From: Ruegeria lacuscaerulensis
GTDB taxonomy: Bacteria; Pseudomonadota; Alphaproteobacteria; Rhodobacterales; Rhodobacteraceae
DNA length: 64,000 nucleotides
Direction: 5' to 3'
Assembly: GCF_013033355.1 (NCBI RefSeq)
Contig: NZ_WQDY01000003.1
Coordinates: 62,001 to 126,000, forward strand
Shown: piece after piece, positions 18,071 through 28,600 of the stretch
Layout of the letters: each line of letters begins with the position of its first letter
Numbering within the stretch: the stretch's first letter is position 1
Position numbers and translations under genes: made by a program
Notes under the pieces: generated by a model
What the model was told of the DNA's origin: nothing
The model's database searches: none
Seen by the model: only the letters and a program-made list of their open reading frames with translations

Positions 18071-19395
18071 GCTGAGGCCTCCGCGATCAGGTGAAAGAAC
18101 GTGCCGGTCACGTTGCCACGCACCGATCCGGTCTGCGGCCCTTCGGCCCCTTCTGCGTCAAACACACGGGCCAAAGGCGCGTCAGGTTGCTCGATGATCG
18201 AGGAATAGTGGAACTCATGTCCCCGCAGGCCCGTGCCTACGGCAAAGCCGGGCATCGGGGCCAGCAGTTCGGCGCGGCGATAGCCCAGATTGAACTTGCG
18301 CTTTTCATAGGACGTCACCAGCCCCAACAACCCCGCCATCTGATGCGAAATACCCTCTTTATCGATCAGAGCCTGTCCCAGCGCCATGTACCCCCCGCAC
18401 TCTCCATGCACGGGCTTGGTCCGCGCATGTTTCCGTAGCCCCTCCTGAAAGACTGATGCAGCGGCCAGAGTGCCTGCATGCAACTCGGGATATCCACCCG
18501 GTAACCAAACCAGATCGGCATCCGCCGCAGGGGCTTCATTCGCCAACGGCGAGAACGGCAACACCTCGGCCCCTGCCGCGCGCCAGCCTTCCAACAAATG
18601 CGGATAGGTAAACGAAAACGCAGAATCACGGGCCAGCGCGATCCGTTGCGCCGGGGGCCGCGGCAGCGCGGCGGACGATGGCCCACTCGGGCCTGAGGAC
18701 GCCGCCCGCTTGATCGCCTCAAGATCGACATGTTCGCGCAGAAACGCGGCATAGCCCACAATTGCGCTTTCCAGATCGGGATGTTCAACCGCCTGGATCA
18801 GGCCCAGATGCCGCTCGGGCAGGGCCAGGTCTCCACGACGGGGCAGCACGCCCAGAACCGGCAGGCCCGCGCGTTCCATTCCCAACCGCGTCAACCGCTC
18901 GTGCCGGGGGCTGGCGCAGCGGTTCAGAATCACGCCCGCAAAGGGCAGATCGGGGTTATACATCTTGAACCCCAAAGCCGTCGCCGCCGCCGATTGCGCC
19001 TGACCGCCCACATCCAGCACCAGCACCACCGGCCAGCCCATCCGTAACGCGGTTTCCGCACTGGACCCATGACCCAGTTCACCGGGCTTGGCGACGCCGT
19101 CGAACAACCCCATCGAACCCTCGGCGACCACAATATCCGCGCCCTCAGCCTGCGCTGAAATCGCGTCCAATAGAGGCTCACCCATGGCCCAGCTGTCCAG
19201 ATTGAACGAGGCCCGCCCCGCCGCCGCCCGGTGAAAGGCTGGGTCGATATAATCCGGTCCGCTTTTGAAGGGTTGAACGGTCAGACCATCCTCGGCCAGC
19301 GCACGTAACAAGCCCAGCATGACCGTGGTCTTGCCCGTTCCCGAGGACGGCGCGGAAATCAAAAGGCCCGGAGGGTTAGTCATCGCGTCATTCAT
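18067..19395 (-). CDS. cobB: hydrogenobyrinic acid a,c-diamide synthase CobB
   Basis: A 442-residue glutamine- and ATP-dependent amidase that amidates the a and c side chains of hydrogenobyrinic acid. It has a P-loop ([11 protein letters not shown], Lys22) followed by a C-terminal class I glutamine amidotransferase domain with Cys333 in HGECGGYM and a late His in FFHLIAE. Start ATG 19395 overlaps the cobM stop by 8 bp; ATG 19383 is an alternative giving 438 residues. The product feeds the cobaltochelatase whose CobN subunit is encoded upstream. Confidence 0.94.
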   Translation of the reverse strand: MNDAMTNPPGLLISAPSSGTGKTTVMLGLLRALAEDGLTVQPFKSGPDYIDPAFHRAAAGRASFNLDSWAMGEPLLDAISAQAEGADIVVAEGSMGLFDGVAKPGELGHGSSAETALRMGWPVVLVLDVGGQAQSAAATALGFKMYNPDLPFAGVILNRCASPRHERLTRLGMERAGLPVLGVLPRRGDLALPERHLGLIQAVEHPDLESAIVGYAAFLREHVDLEAIKRAASSGPSGPSSAALPRPPAQRIALARDSAFSFTYPHLLEGWRAAGAEVLPFSPLANEAPAADADLVWLPGGYPELHAGTLAAASVFQEGLRKHARTKPVHGECGGYMALGQALIDKEGISHQMAGLLGLVTSYEKRKFNLGYRRAELLAPMPGFAVGTGLRGHEFHYSSIIEQPDAPLARVFDAEGAEGPQTGSVRGNVTGTFFHLIAEASA

Positions 19396-20182
19396 CCTCG
19401 GGGCTCCAACTGGACCACGGGCTGTCGGCGCTTTGCGGGCGATAGCGGCGGTCATAATCCTTGGCATACAGGCAGCTTTCGTCGAACCCTTCGCCTGCCA
19501 GCGCGGGGCCGACCATGATCAGGGCGGTGCGTGCGATGCTTTCATCCAACGCGTCTTTCAGGGTGTCCAAAGTGGCACGGATGATGCGCTCATCGGGCCA
19601 ACTGGCGCGATAGACCACGGCCACCGGGCAATCAGCCCCATAGGCCGGGGTCAGGTCGGCAATGACCTTGTCCAAATTGCCGATGGACAGGTGAATGGCC
19701 AGCGTAGCGCCGGTGCGGGCGAAGTTCTCAAGCGTCTCACCCTCGGGCATCGAAGACGCGCGGCCCGGCGTGCGGGTCAGCACCACCGATTGCGCAAGGC
19801 CGGGCAGGGTCAGTTCGGTCCCCAGAGCGGCGGCCGCCGCAGCGAAAGAGGGAACGCCGGGCGTGACGCTGACCGGGATACCCATTTCTTTCAACCGGCG
19901 GATTTGCTCACCCATGGCGGACCAGACCGACAAATCGCCTGAATGCAGTCGGGCCACATCCTGTCCAGCCTTATGCGCGGCTTCGATCTCGGCCATGATC
20001 TGATCCAGATCCATCGGCGCGGTGTTGATGATCTTGGCCCCCTCGGGGCAGTGGTTCAGGATCTCTTCGGGAACCAGCGAACCCGCGTACAAACACACGG
20101 GGCAGGACGCGATGATATCGCGCCCGCGCAGGGTCAACAGGTCGGCAGCGCCCGGTCCGGCGCCGATGAAATGAACGGTCAT
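19388..20182 (-). CDS. cobM: precorrin-4 C11-methyltransferase CobM
   Basis: A 264-residue tetrapyrrole methylase converting precorrin-4 to precorrin-5. Start [14 protein letters not shown], the central [23 protein letters not shown] and [13 protein letters not shown] are typical of CobM/CbiF. The ATG at 20182 overlaps the cobE stop; in-frame sequence upstream lies inside cobE. Confidence 0.95.
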   Translation of the reverse strand: MTVHFIGAGPGAADLLTLRGRDIIASCPVCLYAGSLVPEEILNHCPEGAKIINTAPMDLDQIMAEIEAAHKAGQDVARLHSGDLSVWSAMGEQIRRLKEMGIPVSVTPGVPSFAAAAAALGTELTLPGLAQSVVLTRTPGRASSMPEGETLENFARTGATLAIHLSIGNLDKVIADLTPAYGADCPVAVVYRASWPDERIIRATLDTLKDALDESIARTALIMVGPALAGEGFDESCLYAKDYDRRYRPQSADSPWSSWSPEDE

Positions 20183-20547
20183 GTCTGTCCTCCGATGGCG
20201 ATGGCGCAGGTGGCCAGCCGGTCGTCTGATATCTGTCGGGGTGAAAGCAGCCGCGCGCCCAGTCCGGCGGCGGCAAGGGCGGACGCTTCGGCCACGCTGC
20301 CGGTGCCGTAACTGGCGCGGCTGCGGGGCGAGCAAGAGAGCGTGCGCTGCCCGGCCAAATCGGCGGGTGCGATGAAATGCAGGGGCAGGGCGGTTTCGGC
20401 GGCGAATTCTGCAAGCGCGGCGTGACCTTCCTTGTCCGCGACGGTCGCCAAGGCGCTGACGGGGTGGAGTGCGGCGGCAGCCGTAAAGGCCGCGCGCAGG
20501 CTGTCCGCGGTCGCGGCTGAGGAAAAGCCAAGGCCGGCGACGATCAT
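20179..20547 (-). CDS. cobE: CobE, CbiG C-terminal-like cobalamin protein
   Basis: A 122-residue protein equivalent to the C-terminal domain of CbiG, called CobE in the aerobic pathway. [17 protein letters not shown] at the start and [12 protein letters not shown] near residue 88 are characteristic. CobE is thought to assist the C-17 methylation/ring-contraction part of the route, possibly in intermediate handling, but its exact role is less clear than that of its neighbours. It overlaps cobL and cobM by 4 bp each. Confidence 0.88.
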   Translation of the reverse strand: MIVAGLGFSSAATADSLRAAFTAAAALHPVSALATVADKEGHAALAEFAAETALPLHFIAPADLAGQRTLSCSPRSRASYGTGSVAEASALAAAGLGARLLSPRQISDDRLATCAIAIGGQT

Positions 20548-21743
20548 AGCGTGACGCTCCACTGAACCACTGGATAGGCAGATTTCCAACCGCGTCGGGG
20601 GCCCAAAGGCGCAGCCTGAGCCAGTTCGATCCGCAGAAGGTCGCCGCCTAATGCGTCGTGCCATTGCGCCAGTAACGTTTCGCTTTCCAGCGTCACCGCA
20701 TTAGCGACCAACCGCGTGCCTTCAGGCAGCGCATCGCGCAACCATGCCAGAAGGTTTGCGTTCAATCCGCCGCCGATAAACACCACATCGGGCAACGCAA
20801 GCCCGGTCAAGTCATCTGGGGCAGTGCCGTGGACTACACTCAGCCGATCCTGTCCCAGCGCATCCGCATTGCGGCGAATACGCTCGGCACGATCTGCGCG
20901 CGGCTCGATCGTGGTGGCCGTCAGTGTCGGATCACACATAAGCCATTCTATGCTGATCGAGCCGGTGCCACCGCCGATATCCCACAAATGCTCGCCGCGC
21001 TGTGGGGCCAGCGCAGACAGGGTCAGGGCGCGGATGGGGCGTTTGGTGATCTGTCCATCAGTCTCGAATATCTCATCCGGCTTGCCCGAAGATTTCGGCA
21101 GTGCGCGCCCATCACCCGCGACCTCTAGCGCGACGCAGACCGGGTGATCGAACCCGCCCAGCAGCGCCTCGGTCAGGGACACACTGCGGGAACGCTCACG
21201 AGGGCCGCCAAGCGCCTCCATCACATGCAGGCGGGTGTCAGCAAAACCGGTCTCGGTCAGGTAAGTCGCCAGTTCCGTCACCGCAGCCCCGTTGCGCAGC
21301 AGCAGGATAGCGCGCAGGCCCGGCGACAGGTGTGGGCGCAGCCGGGTCAGAGGGGCGGCGTGCAGGCCAAAAGTCAGTGTTGCCTCCAGCGGCCAGCCCA
21401 GCCGGGCGGCGGCCAGCGAAAACGTCGATTGGCCGGGCAGGGCAGTCCATTCCCCGGCTTCGAAATTGCGCGCGATGACAGACCCCGCGCCAAACCAGAA
21501 CGGATCGCCCGAGGCCAGCACCACGGTGGGCCGCCCCCGGAACCCCGTCAGCACGGGCAGCCCGTCGGCAAAAGGCACCGGCCATTCGACCCGCTGGGCC
21601 TGGCTGTCGGGGATCAGCGACAGGTGGCGCGGCGGGCCCATGATGATTTCGGCGCGGTCCAGCACTTGACGGCTTGCAGGCGACAGGCCATCAAGCCCAT
21701 CCTCACCCAGGCCCAGAACGGTCAGCCACGGAGCTTCATGCAT
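20544..21743 (-). CDS. cobL: precorrin-6Y C5,15-methyltransferase (decarboxylating) CobL
   Basis: A 399-residue two-domain enzyme. The N-terminal CbiE-like methylase ([25 protein letters not shown]) and the C-terminal CbiT-like SAM domain ([15 protein letters not shown]) together methylate C-5 and C-15 and decarboxylate ring C to give precorrin-8X. The ATG at 21743 shares the palindrome CATG (21741-21744) with the start of cobK on the other strand, so cobL starts back-to-back with, and antisense to, cobK. Confidence 0.95.
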   Translation of the reverse strand: MHEAPWLTVLGLGEDGLDGLSPASRQVLDRAEIIMGPPRHLSLIPDSQAQRVEWPVPFADGLPVLTGFRGRPTVVLASGDPFWFGAGSVIARNFEAGEWTALPGQSTFSLAAARLGWPLEATLTFGLHAAPLTRLRPHLSPGLRAILLLRNGAAVTELATYLTETGFADTRLHVMEALGGPRERSRSVSLTEALLGGFDHPVCVALEVAGDGRALPKSSGKPDEIFETDGQITKRPIRALTLSALAPQRGEHLWDIGGGTGSISIEWLMCDPTLTATTIEPRADRAERIRRNADALGQDRLSVVHGTAPDDLTGLALPDVVFIGGGLNANLLAWLRDALPEGTRLVANAVTLESETLLAQWHDALGGDLLRIELAQAAPLGPRRGWKSAYPVVQWSVTL

Positions 21744-22491
21744 GACACATCTCCTGATCCTTGGCGGCACCACCGAGGCCAACGCCTTGGCCAAAACCGT
21801 GGCCGAGTTGGGCATCCCAGCGACCTACTCTTATGCCGGTCGCGTCGGCAACCCGCGCCCGCAGCCGCTGCCGGTGCGCGTAGGCGGGTTCGGGGGCGTT
21901 GCCGGTCTGGCCGCCTATCTGCGCGACCATACTGTAACCCATGTGATCGACGCCACGCACCCCTTCGCCGCGCAGATGAGCGCCAACGCGGTGGCCGCCT
22001 GCCATCAAAGCGGGGTGCCGCTGGCCGCGCTGACCCGCCCGGCGTGGGTGGAAAAGGACGGAGACCATTGGCAGCACGTTCCGGATATCGACGGCGCGGT
22101 GGCCGCCCTGTCCGGTGCGCCGCAGCGGGTGTTTCTGGCCGTGGGCCGGATGCATCTTCAGGAGTTCGCCACACAGCCTCAGCATCGCTACTTGCTGAGG
22201 CTGGTCGATGAACCGGGTACTCTGCCGTTGCCTAATTGCGATGTGGTTGTTTCGCGCGGGCCGTTCACTCTGGCCGATGATCAGGCGTTGATGCAGCGTC
22301 ATGAGATCCAGTTGGTCGTGTCCAAGAACGCAGGCGGCCTTGGCGCGCGCGCCAAGCTGGACGCGGCGCGGGCGCTGGGCCTGCCAGTGCTGATGATCGA
22401 CCGTCCGGCCCTGCCGCAGCGGGTCGAACTGTCGAGCGTCGCTCAGGTTCTGGACTGGCTGGCTCATTCTGGCGTGAACCTCGGGGTGTAG
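21742..22491 (+). CDS. cobK: precorrin-6A reductase CobK, antisense within the cob operon
   Basis: A 249-residue NADPH-dependent reductase converting precorrin-6A to precorrin-6B. The start [18 protein letters not shown] and HVIDATHPFAAQMSANA near residue 70 are clear CobK/CbiJ signatures. It lies on the plus strand between cobJ and cobL, which both run on the minus strand. Its start overlaps the cobL start by 2 bp and its 3' end overlaps the cobJ 3' end by 28 bp. Its promoter must therefore lie within cobL. It is intact. Confidence 0.95.
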   Translation: MTHLLILGGTTEANALAKTVAELGIPATYSYAGRVGNPRPQPLPVRVGGFGGVAGLAAYLRDHTVTHVIDATHPFAAQMSANAVAACHQSGVPLAALTRPAWVEKDGDHWQHVPDIDGAVAALSGAPQRVFLAVGRMHLQEFATQPQHRYLLRLVDEPGTLPLPNCDVVVSRGPFTLADDQALMQRHEIQLVVSKNAGGLGARAKLDAARALGLPVLMIDRPALPQRVELSSVAQVLDWLAHSGVNLGV

Positions 22492-23216
22492 ACGATCGGC
22501 GCGCCGTCACGCTCGATCACGCGAGTGCGGGACGAGCCGACGATGACCACCGTCTGCATATCTGCCATCTCGGGTGTGGCGTCGGCCAGTGTCGAAATCC
22601 CAATGGCCTCATCCGCGCGCGATACGGCGCGGGCGAACAGGATCAGCCGTTCGGGCTCGCATTCCTCACGCAGGATTTCCAGCGTCTTTACAAAGCCTTC
22701 AGGGCGGGACTTCGAGCGCGGATTGTAAAACGCCATCGAGAAATCTGCCTGCGCGGCCAGCCGCAGGCGCTTTTCGATCAAGGACCACGGCTTGAGGTTG
22801 TCACTCAGGTTGATGGCGCAGAAATCATGCCCCATTGGCGCGCCCGCACGGGCCGACGCCGCCAACATCGCCGTAATCCCCGGCAGCACGTCAATCTGGA
22901 TATTACGCCACTCGGACGGGCCATTCTCCAGCGCCTCAAACACTGCCGACGCCATTGCAAACACACCGGGATCGCCCGAGGACACAACGACCACGCGTTT
23001 GCCCTCCGCAGCCATCTGCAACGCGTGCTGCGAGCGGTCGATCTCAACCCGGTTGTCACTGGCGTGCGGCGTCAGTCCTTCGCGTTCGGCCACGCGTGCC
23101 ACGTACGGAATATAGCCGACCACGTCCGTGGCCTCGGCCAAAGCAGCGGTCACCTCGGGCGTCACCAGCGCCTCATCCCCCGGTCCAAGACCGGCGATCT
23201 TGACCCAGCCGCTCAT
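22464..23216 (-). CDS. cobJ: precorrin-3B C17-methyltransferase CobJ
   Basis: A 250-residue SAM methylase that methylates C-17 and contracts the macrocycle ring to precorrin-4. GLGPGDEALVTPE, VVSSGDPGVFAMAS and VLPGITAMLAAS are the family signatures, with FYNPRSKSRP further on. It overlaps the cobI stop upstream by 4 bp and converges with cobK, sharing 28 bp at the 3' ends. Confidence 0.95.
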   Translation of the reverse strand: MSGWVKIAGLGPGDEALVTPEVTAALAEATDVVGYIPYVARVAEREGLTPHASDNRVEIDRSQHALQMAAEGKRVVVVSSGDPGVFAMASAVFEALENGPSEWRNIQIDVLPGITAMLAASARAGAPMGHDFCAINLSDNLKPWSLIEKRLRLAAQADFSMAFYNPRSKSRPEGFVKTLEILREECEPERLILFARAVSRADEAIGISTLADATPEMADMQTVVIVGSSRTRVIERDGAPIVYTPRFTPE

Positions 23217-23938
23217 GGTCTGCGCCCCTGTCCATGCACGATGATGATCGAGAAATAGGGAGTGATGCCGTCGCAGTTTTCAGACAGCTTGCAGACGCGT
23301 TGATTGGGCATCTGGGCATATTCGACGATCCACGCCCGGTCATACAGCCCAGCCGTTTTCAGCGCGCGTTTCACTTTGTCAATATTGCGGCCGATCTTCA
23401 TCACCACCAGCGCGTCGGTCTGCGCCATCTGTTGGGCCAGAACGTCTTCGGACAACGTGCCTGCCAGAACAGTCAGGATGTCATCGCCCCATGTGATCGG
23501 GTCACCTGTCGCTGTCCACGCGCCGGACATGCCAGTGATGGCAGGTACGACTTCAACATCAGTTTTATCTCGCAAGCGATTGTAAAGGTGCATGAAAGAG
23601 CCGTAGAAGAACGGATCGCCCTCGCACAGAACCACTACATCCTCGCCTTTATCAGACAGCGCCTTCAGATGCGCGGCGCAGTCTTCGTAGAACGCTGCAA
23701 GCAGTTCGTTATAGCGCGGATCGGTCAATGGGATTTCGGTCGTGACCGGGTATTCCATCGGGAATTCAACGGCGTTTTCGGGGATCATCCCATTGACGAT
23801 TTTGCGCGCCTGCCCACTGCGACCGGGCTTGCGGAAAAACGCCACATGGCGCGCATTGCGCAGCAGGCGATCAGCCCGCACGCTCATCAGGTCGGGATCG
23901 CCGGGGCCGAGACCCACGCCATAGATGGTACCGCTCAT
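23213..23938 (-). CDS. cobI: precorrin-2 C20-methyltransferase CobI
   Basis: A 241-residue SAM methylase acting on C-20 of precorrin-2. GVGLGPGDPDLMSV, VLCEGDPFFYGSFMHLY and VPAITGMSGAW are the expected signatures. The ATG at 23938 overlaps the cobH stop; sequence upstream in frame lies inside cobH. A 431-residue open frame on the opposite strand is only a shadow of cobI and cobH. Confidence 0.95.
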   Translation of the reverse strand: MSGTIYGVGLGPGDPDLMSVRADRLLRNARHVAFFRKPGRSGQARKIVNGMIPENAVEFPMEYPVTTEIPLTDPRYNELLAAFYEDCAAHLKALSDKGEDVVVLCEGDPFFYGSFMHLYNRLRDKTDVEVVPAITGMSGAWTATGDPITWGDDILTVLAGTLSEDVLAQQMAQTDALVVMKIGRNIDKVKRALKTAGLYDRAWIVEYAQMPNQRVCKLSENCDGITPYFSIIIVHGQGRRP

Positions 23939-24564
23939 TCCGCGCGGCTCGCGATGGCGTTGATGGCGGCGACGGTGATGGCGCTGCCGCCCAGACGACC
24001 CTTCACGATGCAGGACGGTACCGGCTGTGCCTCCCACAAGGCGTCTTTGGATTCGACCGCGCCGACAAAGCCCACGGGACAGCCGATGATCGCGGCGGGG
24101 CGTGGGCAGTCGGGGTCTTCCAGCATGTTCAGCAGATGGAACAGGGCAGTAGGTGCGTTTCCGATGGCGACAACGGCACCTTCAAGATGGGGACGCCACA
24201 GCTCCAGCGCGGCCGCCGAACGCGTGTTGCTCATCTCGGCGGCCAAGGGGCGCACGCGTTCGTCATGCAGTGTGCAGATAACCTCATTGTCGGCGGGCAG
24301 ACGGAACCGGGTCACGCCCTCGCTGACCATGCGCGCGTCACATAGGATCGGTGCGCCGTTTTCCATTGCCGCGCGGGCGGCGGCCACAAACCCGGGCGAG
24401 AAATGCACGAACTCCTCCAGCCCCACCATGCCAGCGGCGTGGATCATGCGGACAGCGACCTGTTCTTCGTCGGCGTCGAACCGAGCCAGATCAGCCTCGG
24501 ACCGGATGGTGGCAAAGCTCTCCTTATAGATCGCCGCGCCATCGGTTTCATAAGTATAGGGCAT
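23935..24564 (-). CDS. cobH: precorrin-8X methylmutase CobH
   Basis: A 209-residue enzyme that moves a methyl group from C-11 to C-12 of precorrin-8X to give hydrogenobyrinic acid. The catalytic His is His42 in VRMIHAAGM. GAPILCDARMVSEG and IGCPVGFVGAVESK complete the family pattern. Its ATG shares one base with the cobG stop, and its stop overlaps cobI. Confidence 0.95.
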   Translation of the reverse strand: MPYTYETDGAAIYKESFATIRSEADLARFDADEEQVAVRMIHAAGMVGLEEFVHFSPGFVAAARAAMENGAPILCDARMVSEGVTRFRLPADNEVICTLHDERVRPLAAEMSNTRSAAALELWRPHLEGAVVAIGNAPTALFHLLNMLEDPDCPRPAAIIGCPVGFVGAVESKDALWEAQPVPSCIVKGRLGGSAITVAAINAIASRAE

Positions 24565-25685
24565 CAGGTGAAGTCCATATTCATAAGTGTTTCTTCGGTC
24601 AGGCCGGTCTGGCAGGGCTCATCCCCCGCGCGGCCTTGTTTGACAAGATCAAATCTTCCGGCATTGCCGATCAGGGTCACATCGGCCGGGCCTATGCGCG
24701 CGCATCCCTTGGCGCAGCCTGAGACATGCAGGCTGCCCGGTACGCGTGCCGCCAAAGCGCGCGCGATGTCGCGGGTTTCCACCTGTGCCTGCGGGCAATA
24801 TGGCGCGCCGGGGCAGGCGTCGGTGATCATCAGCGGGTCGGTGCCATCTGTGACAAAGGCTGGGGCGGGTATCGCCGCCCCGCCCTCCAACAGGATCAAC
24901 CGCCACGGGGTGACGCGTAAGGCAACGGCCCCGCTTTGCGCGATCAGGTCCTTCAGTGCGTGCGCAGGCAATTGCCCGAAGGCCGCACCATAGAGCTTTC
25001 CCGGATCGCAGGGGCCGGGTCGCAACGGAGGCCCAATAGATCCCGGAGCTGCGCCCTGCCACTCCGGTGGCAGAACCGAGACCACGCGTGACATGCGTCG
25101 CGTCTCGGGCGTGTAGGTTTGGGCGAACCATGCGGCCAGGGCGATCAGTTGGTCGATGGCCTCGGGTTCTTGGACCAAACGTCCGGTGTTTGCCCCATCG
25201 GCGCGCAAAATCAAACCCTCAGGGCGTGTTTCCAGCCGGATATCGGCTGAATTCCCAGCCAGCAGGCGCTCAGGTCCGGTGTCGATGGCAAATCCGAACT
25301 TGGCGGGCAGGGCGGGCAGTTCCGCCAGCCGGTCAATAAGCTCTTGCGCCAGCCGAGCGGTCAGGTCTCCGGCTTGGTACAGAGGTGAGACCAGAATGTT
25401 GCGGCGCACCTCGATCCCCGGCTCGGCGTCCAGCAGGTTCAGCGCGGCCAGTTCGGCCAGCAGGGATTGATGATCCGCCTCGGCCACGCCCCGCAGCTGC
25501 AGGTTGGCGCGGTTGGTCAGGTCGATGGTGCCATTGCCGAAGCGTTCCGCCAGATCACACAGACCCATGGTCTGCTCAGCTGTCAGACGGGCCAGCCGCG
25601 GCCGCACCCGGACCACCAGCCCATCGCCCGACATCATCGGACGGTGCGCGCCGGGGCACCAGCCCTGTACGACGGGAGCGCTCAT
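24564..25685 (-). CDS. cobG: precorrin-3B synthase CobG
   Basis: A 373-residue oxygen-dependent Fe-S monooxygenase related to nitrite/sulfite reductases. It makes precorrin-3B, which marks the aerobic cobalamin pathway. The N-terminal ferredoxin-like half-domain starts at GWCPGAHRPM; the 4Fe-4S cysteines are in DACPGAPYC and SGCAKGCAR near the C-terminus. The ATG at 25685 overlaps the cobN stop by 4 bp, and the open frame further upstream is inside cobN. Confidence 0.94.
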   Translation of the reverse strand: MSAPVVQGWCPGAHRPMMSGDGLVVRVRPRLARLTAEQTMGLCDLAERFGNGTIDLTNRANLQLRGVAEADHQSLLAELAALNLLDAEPGIEVRRNILVSPLYQAGDLTARLAQELIDRLAELPALPAKFGFAIDTGPERLLAGNSADIRLETRPEGLILRADGANTGRLVQEPEAIDQLIALAAWFAQTYTPETRRMSRVVSVLPPEWQGAAPGSIGPPLRPGPCDPGKLYGAAFGQLPAHALKDLIAQSGAVALRVTPWRLILLEGGAAIPAPAFVTDGTDPLMITDACPGAPYCPQAQVETRDIARALAARVPGSLHVSGCAKGCARIGPADVTLIGNAGRFDLVKQGRAGDEPCQTGLTEETLMNMDFT

Positions 25686-28600
25686 CCCAGCCCCTCCAGA
25701 TCCGCACGGATCGAGTTGCGGCGCGTGTTCCACAGTCCCGCCTCCAGCAAGGCGCGGAACCGGTCCTGCATGGCCTGATGGGCCTTTGGGTTGGCCTCGG
25801 CCAGAAAGGCGTCGACGTCTTCGTTGCCCAACGTGGCATCGTGGTAGAGGTCGAACAGATGCGGCGCGACTGTGCCAGATAGATGCGCGAATGAGGCCAT
25901 ATGATCCAGCGTCGCGGCGATCTCGGCTGCGCCCCGGAATCCGTGGCGTTGCATCCCGGCGATCCAACCCGGATTGGCGGCGCGGGCGTGGACCACGCGG
26001 CTGATCTCTTCGGGCAGGGTCCGCGCGCGCGGGGTGTCGGGGTTGGTGTTGTCCAGATGATACAGCTGCGCCGTGCCGCCTGTGATCTTTTTGGCGGCGG
26101 CAAATCCGGCTTCATGCGTGGCGTAATCATTGGCCAGTAGCAGGTCGGTCTCGGTCAAATCCTGTAGGTGGACGAAACTGTCGGCATTGGCGACGCGCTG
26201 GGTGATGCCGTCCTTGTCCTGCGCGACATGCTCGCCTTCCAACGCGTAAGAGCTGGCATCCAGCCATGCCTCGCCCGCCTGTGCGCGCGCCTCATCGGTA
26301 TAGATTTCGGACAATTGCGTCATGTTCACGCCATAGCTGCCTGGGGCGGGGCCATAGACGCGGGCGGAGGGTTCCTGACCGGCATAGGGGTTCCAATCGG
26401 CCGCCTCACCGCGCGCCGACAAGGCCCGGATCGCCTGACCGTACAACGCCGAAAGCGTCGGGAACACGTCGCGGAACAGGCCCGAGACCCGCAGCGTCAC
26501 GTCCAGACGCGGGCGGCTGAGGTCGGTGATCGGCAGAACCTCGATGCCCGACACCCGCTCGGACCCTTTGTCCCAGACCGGTTTCACGCCCAGCAGGTGC
26601 AGCGCCATGGCGAATTCCTCACCCGCCGTGCGCATGGTGGCCGAGCCCCAGAGGTCAACGATAAGCCCCTTGGGATAATCGCCTTCCTCTTGCAGGTGTC
26701 TCCGTACCAATTCCTCGGCCAGTTTCACCCCTTGGGTATAGGCCGCGCGCGTAGGCACGGATCGCGGGTCGGTGGTATAAAGGTTCCGCCCCGTCGGCAG
26801 CACGTCCGAGCGGCCACGATAAGGCGAGCCGGACGGTCCGGCCTCAATCCGTTTTCCGGCCAATGATTCGACTAGGGCGTTGCGTTCGGCATGAGCAGAA
26901 GGCGCGGGGTCGAAATTGCCGGTCACTTCGGGCACCCGGCCAAAGATGTGCAGACCGTCGCCGAACTGGCTCTCCTTGATGTCGCAGACAAAGCGGTCGA
27001 TGCGAGTAATCGCCTCGGCGGTGCAGGTGGCCTGATCCAGCCCCAGATCGCTCTCCAGCCCGATGGCCTGTGCCTCGTCGCGGATATCCTCTTGCAGGCG
27101 GTCGCGGCGTTTGGGGTCTAGACCATCGGCGTTCGAGAACTCATCCAGTAGGGATTCCAGCCGGACCATCCGGTCGGGCGTGCCGCTTTCTTTCAGCGCG
27201 GGCGGGATGTGCCCCAGCGTGACGGCTCCGATCCGACGCTTGGCTTGCGCGGCCTCGCCGGGATCATTGACGATGAAGGGGTAGATCACGGGCAGGTCGC
27301 GGATCAGCGCCTCGGGCCAGCATGTGTTGGACAGGGCGACGGATTTTCCGGGCAGCCATTCCAGCGTGCCATGGGCTCCGATATGGATCAGCGCGTCGGC
27401 GTGCAGGCTTTTGCGCAACCACAGGTAGAAGGCGACATAGCTGTGGCGCGGGGTGCGTGACAGGTCGTGATAGTCGTCATCGCGCAGCTCGGGCGTGCCG
27501 CGCTCGGGTTGCAGTGCGACCAGAGCTTTGCCCCGGCGCAGCGCGGTGAAGTGGAAGGCACCATCCGCGAAAGCGGGATCACTCTCGGGCGCACCCCAGA
27601 CGGTTTGCAGGTCGATGCGTAGCTGTTCGGGTAGGTCGGCCAGCGCGGCCTGATAGTCGGCAAGGGGCCATGCAATCCGCGCGTCCAACAGCGAGTCAGA
27701 AATTGGCTCGGCGGGGGCGGTGTCATAGCCCTCGGCCTGTAGGTCGGACAGCATTGCCTCGGCCGAGGCCAGCGCGTCCAGACCGACCGCATGGGCCATC
27801 TGCCAGTCCTTGCCGGGATAGGTGGATAGAACCAGCGCGGGCACCTGATCGGATTTGGGTTTGCCTTGCAAGTTCAGCCAGCCGGTCACACGGTCAAGGA
27901 TGGCCTCGATCCGTTCCTCCTCGGCCCGGTGGGCAAAGCGGGAATATTCCAGATGCTGGTCGCGCTTGCCCGGCTCCTTGAACGAGGCGATGCCTGCTGA
28001 AATCCGCCCGTCCACCTCGGGCAGCACCACATGCATGGCGAGGTCGGCGGGCGAGAGACCGCGTTCCGCTTCGGCCCAGGCTTTGCGGCGCGAGGTGGCC
28101 AGTGCGACTTGGAAAACGGGTACATTGGCGGCGTCCAAGGGCGAGGTGCCAGATGCGCCTTTACCCGAGAAGGAGGTGGCGTTGATGATCGCGGATGGGG
28201 CCAGAGATACGATGGTGTCGCTCAGCCAGTCGGCGGCGGTGGGAGCTTTCAGCGAGGGAGCGAATAGGCCTACGGCGTCCAACCCGCGTGCGCGCAGACT
28301 GCGGATTAGGGCGGCCACGGGGGCGGTGTCGGCGGATGTCAGATAAGCGCGGTAGAAGGTGACGAGGATGCGTTTCGCATCCCCGGAAAACGCCTGTTCC
28401 GCCGGGATCACACCGCGGTCCGGGCACCATGCGCCGCATTCGGGCAAGGACTTGGCGCCCATCACCGGGCCCGCATACAGACCGGCTGCTAATGCCATCT
28501 GTGCCAAAGCGGCTTGTGCTGCAACCTCGCCACCGGTGTCGCAAAGATGCGCCAAGCGGCGCAGGGTGGAGACGGGCAGGGTCGAATAGTCATCCAGCCG

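Noticed and set aside
23234..24529. 431-codon open frame on the plus strand
   Set aside because: It is antisense to cobI and cobH, which carry full family signatures; its own product has no recognisable domain. High GC creates such shadow frames.
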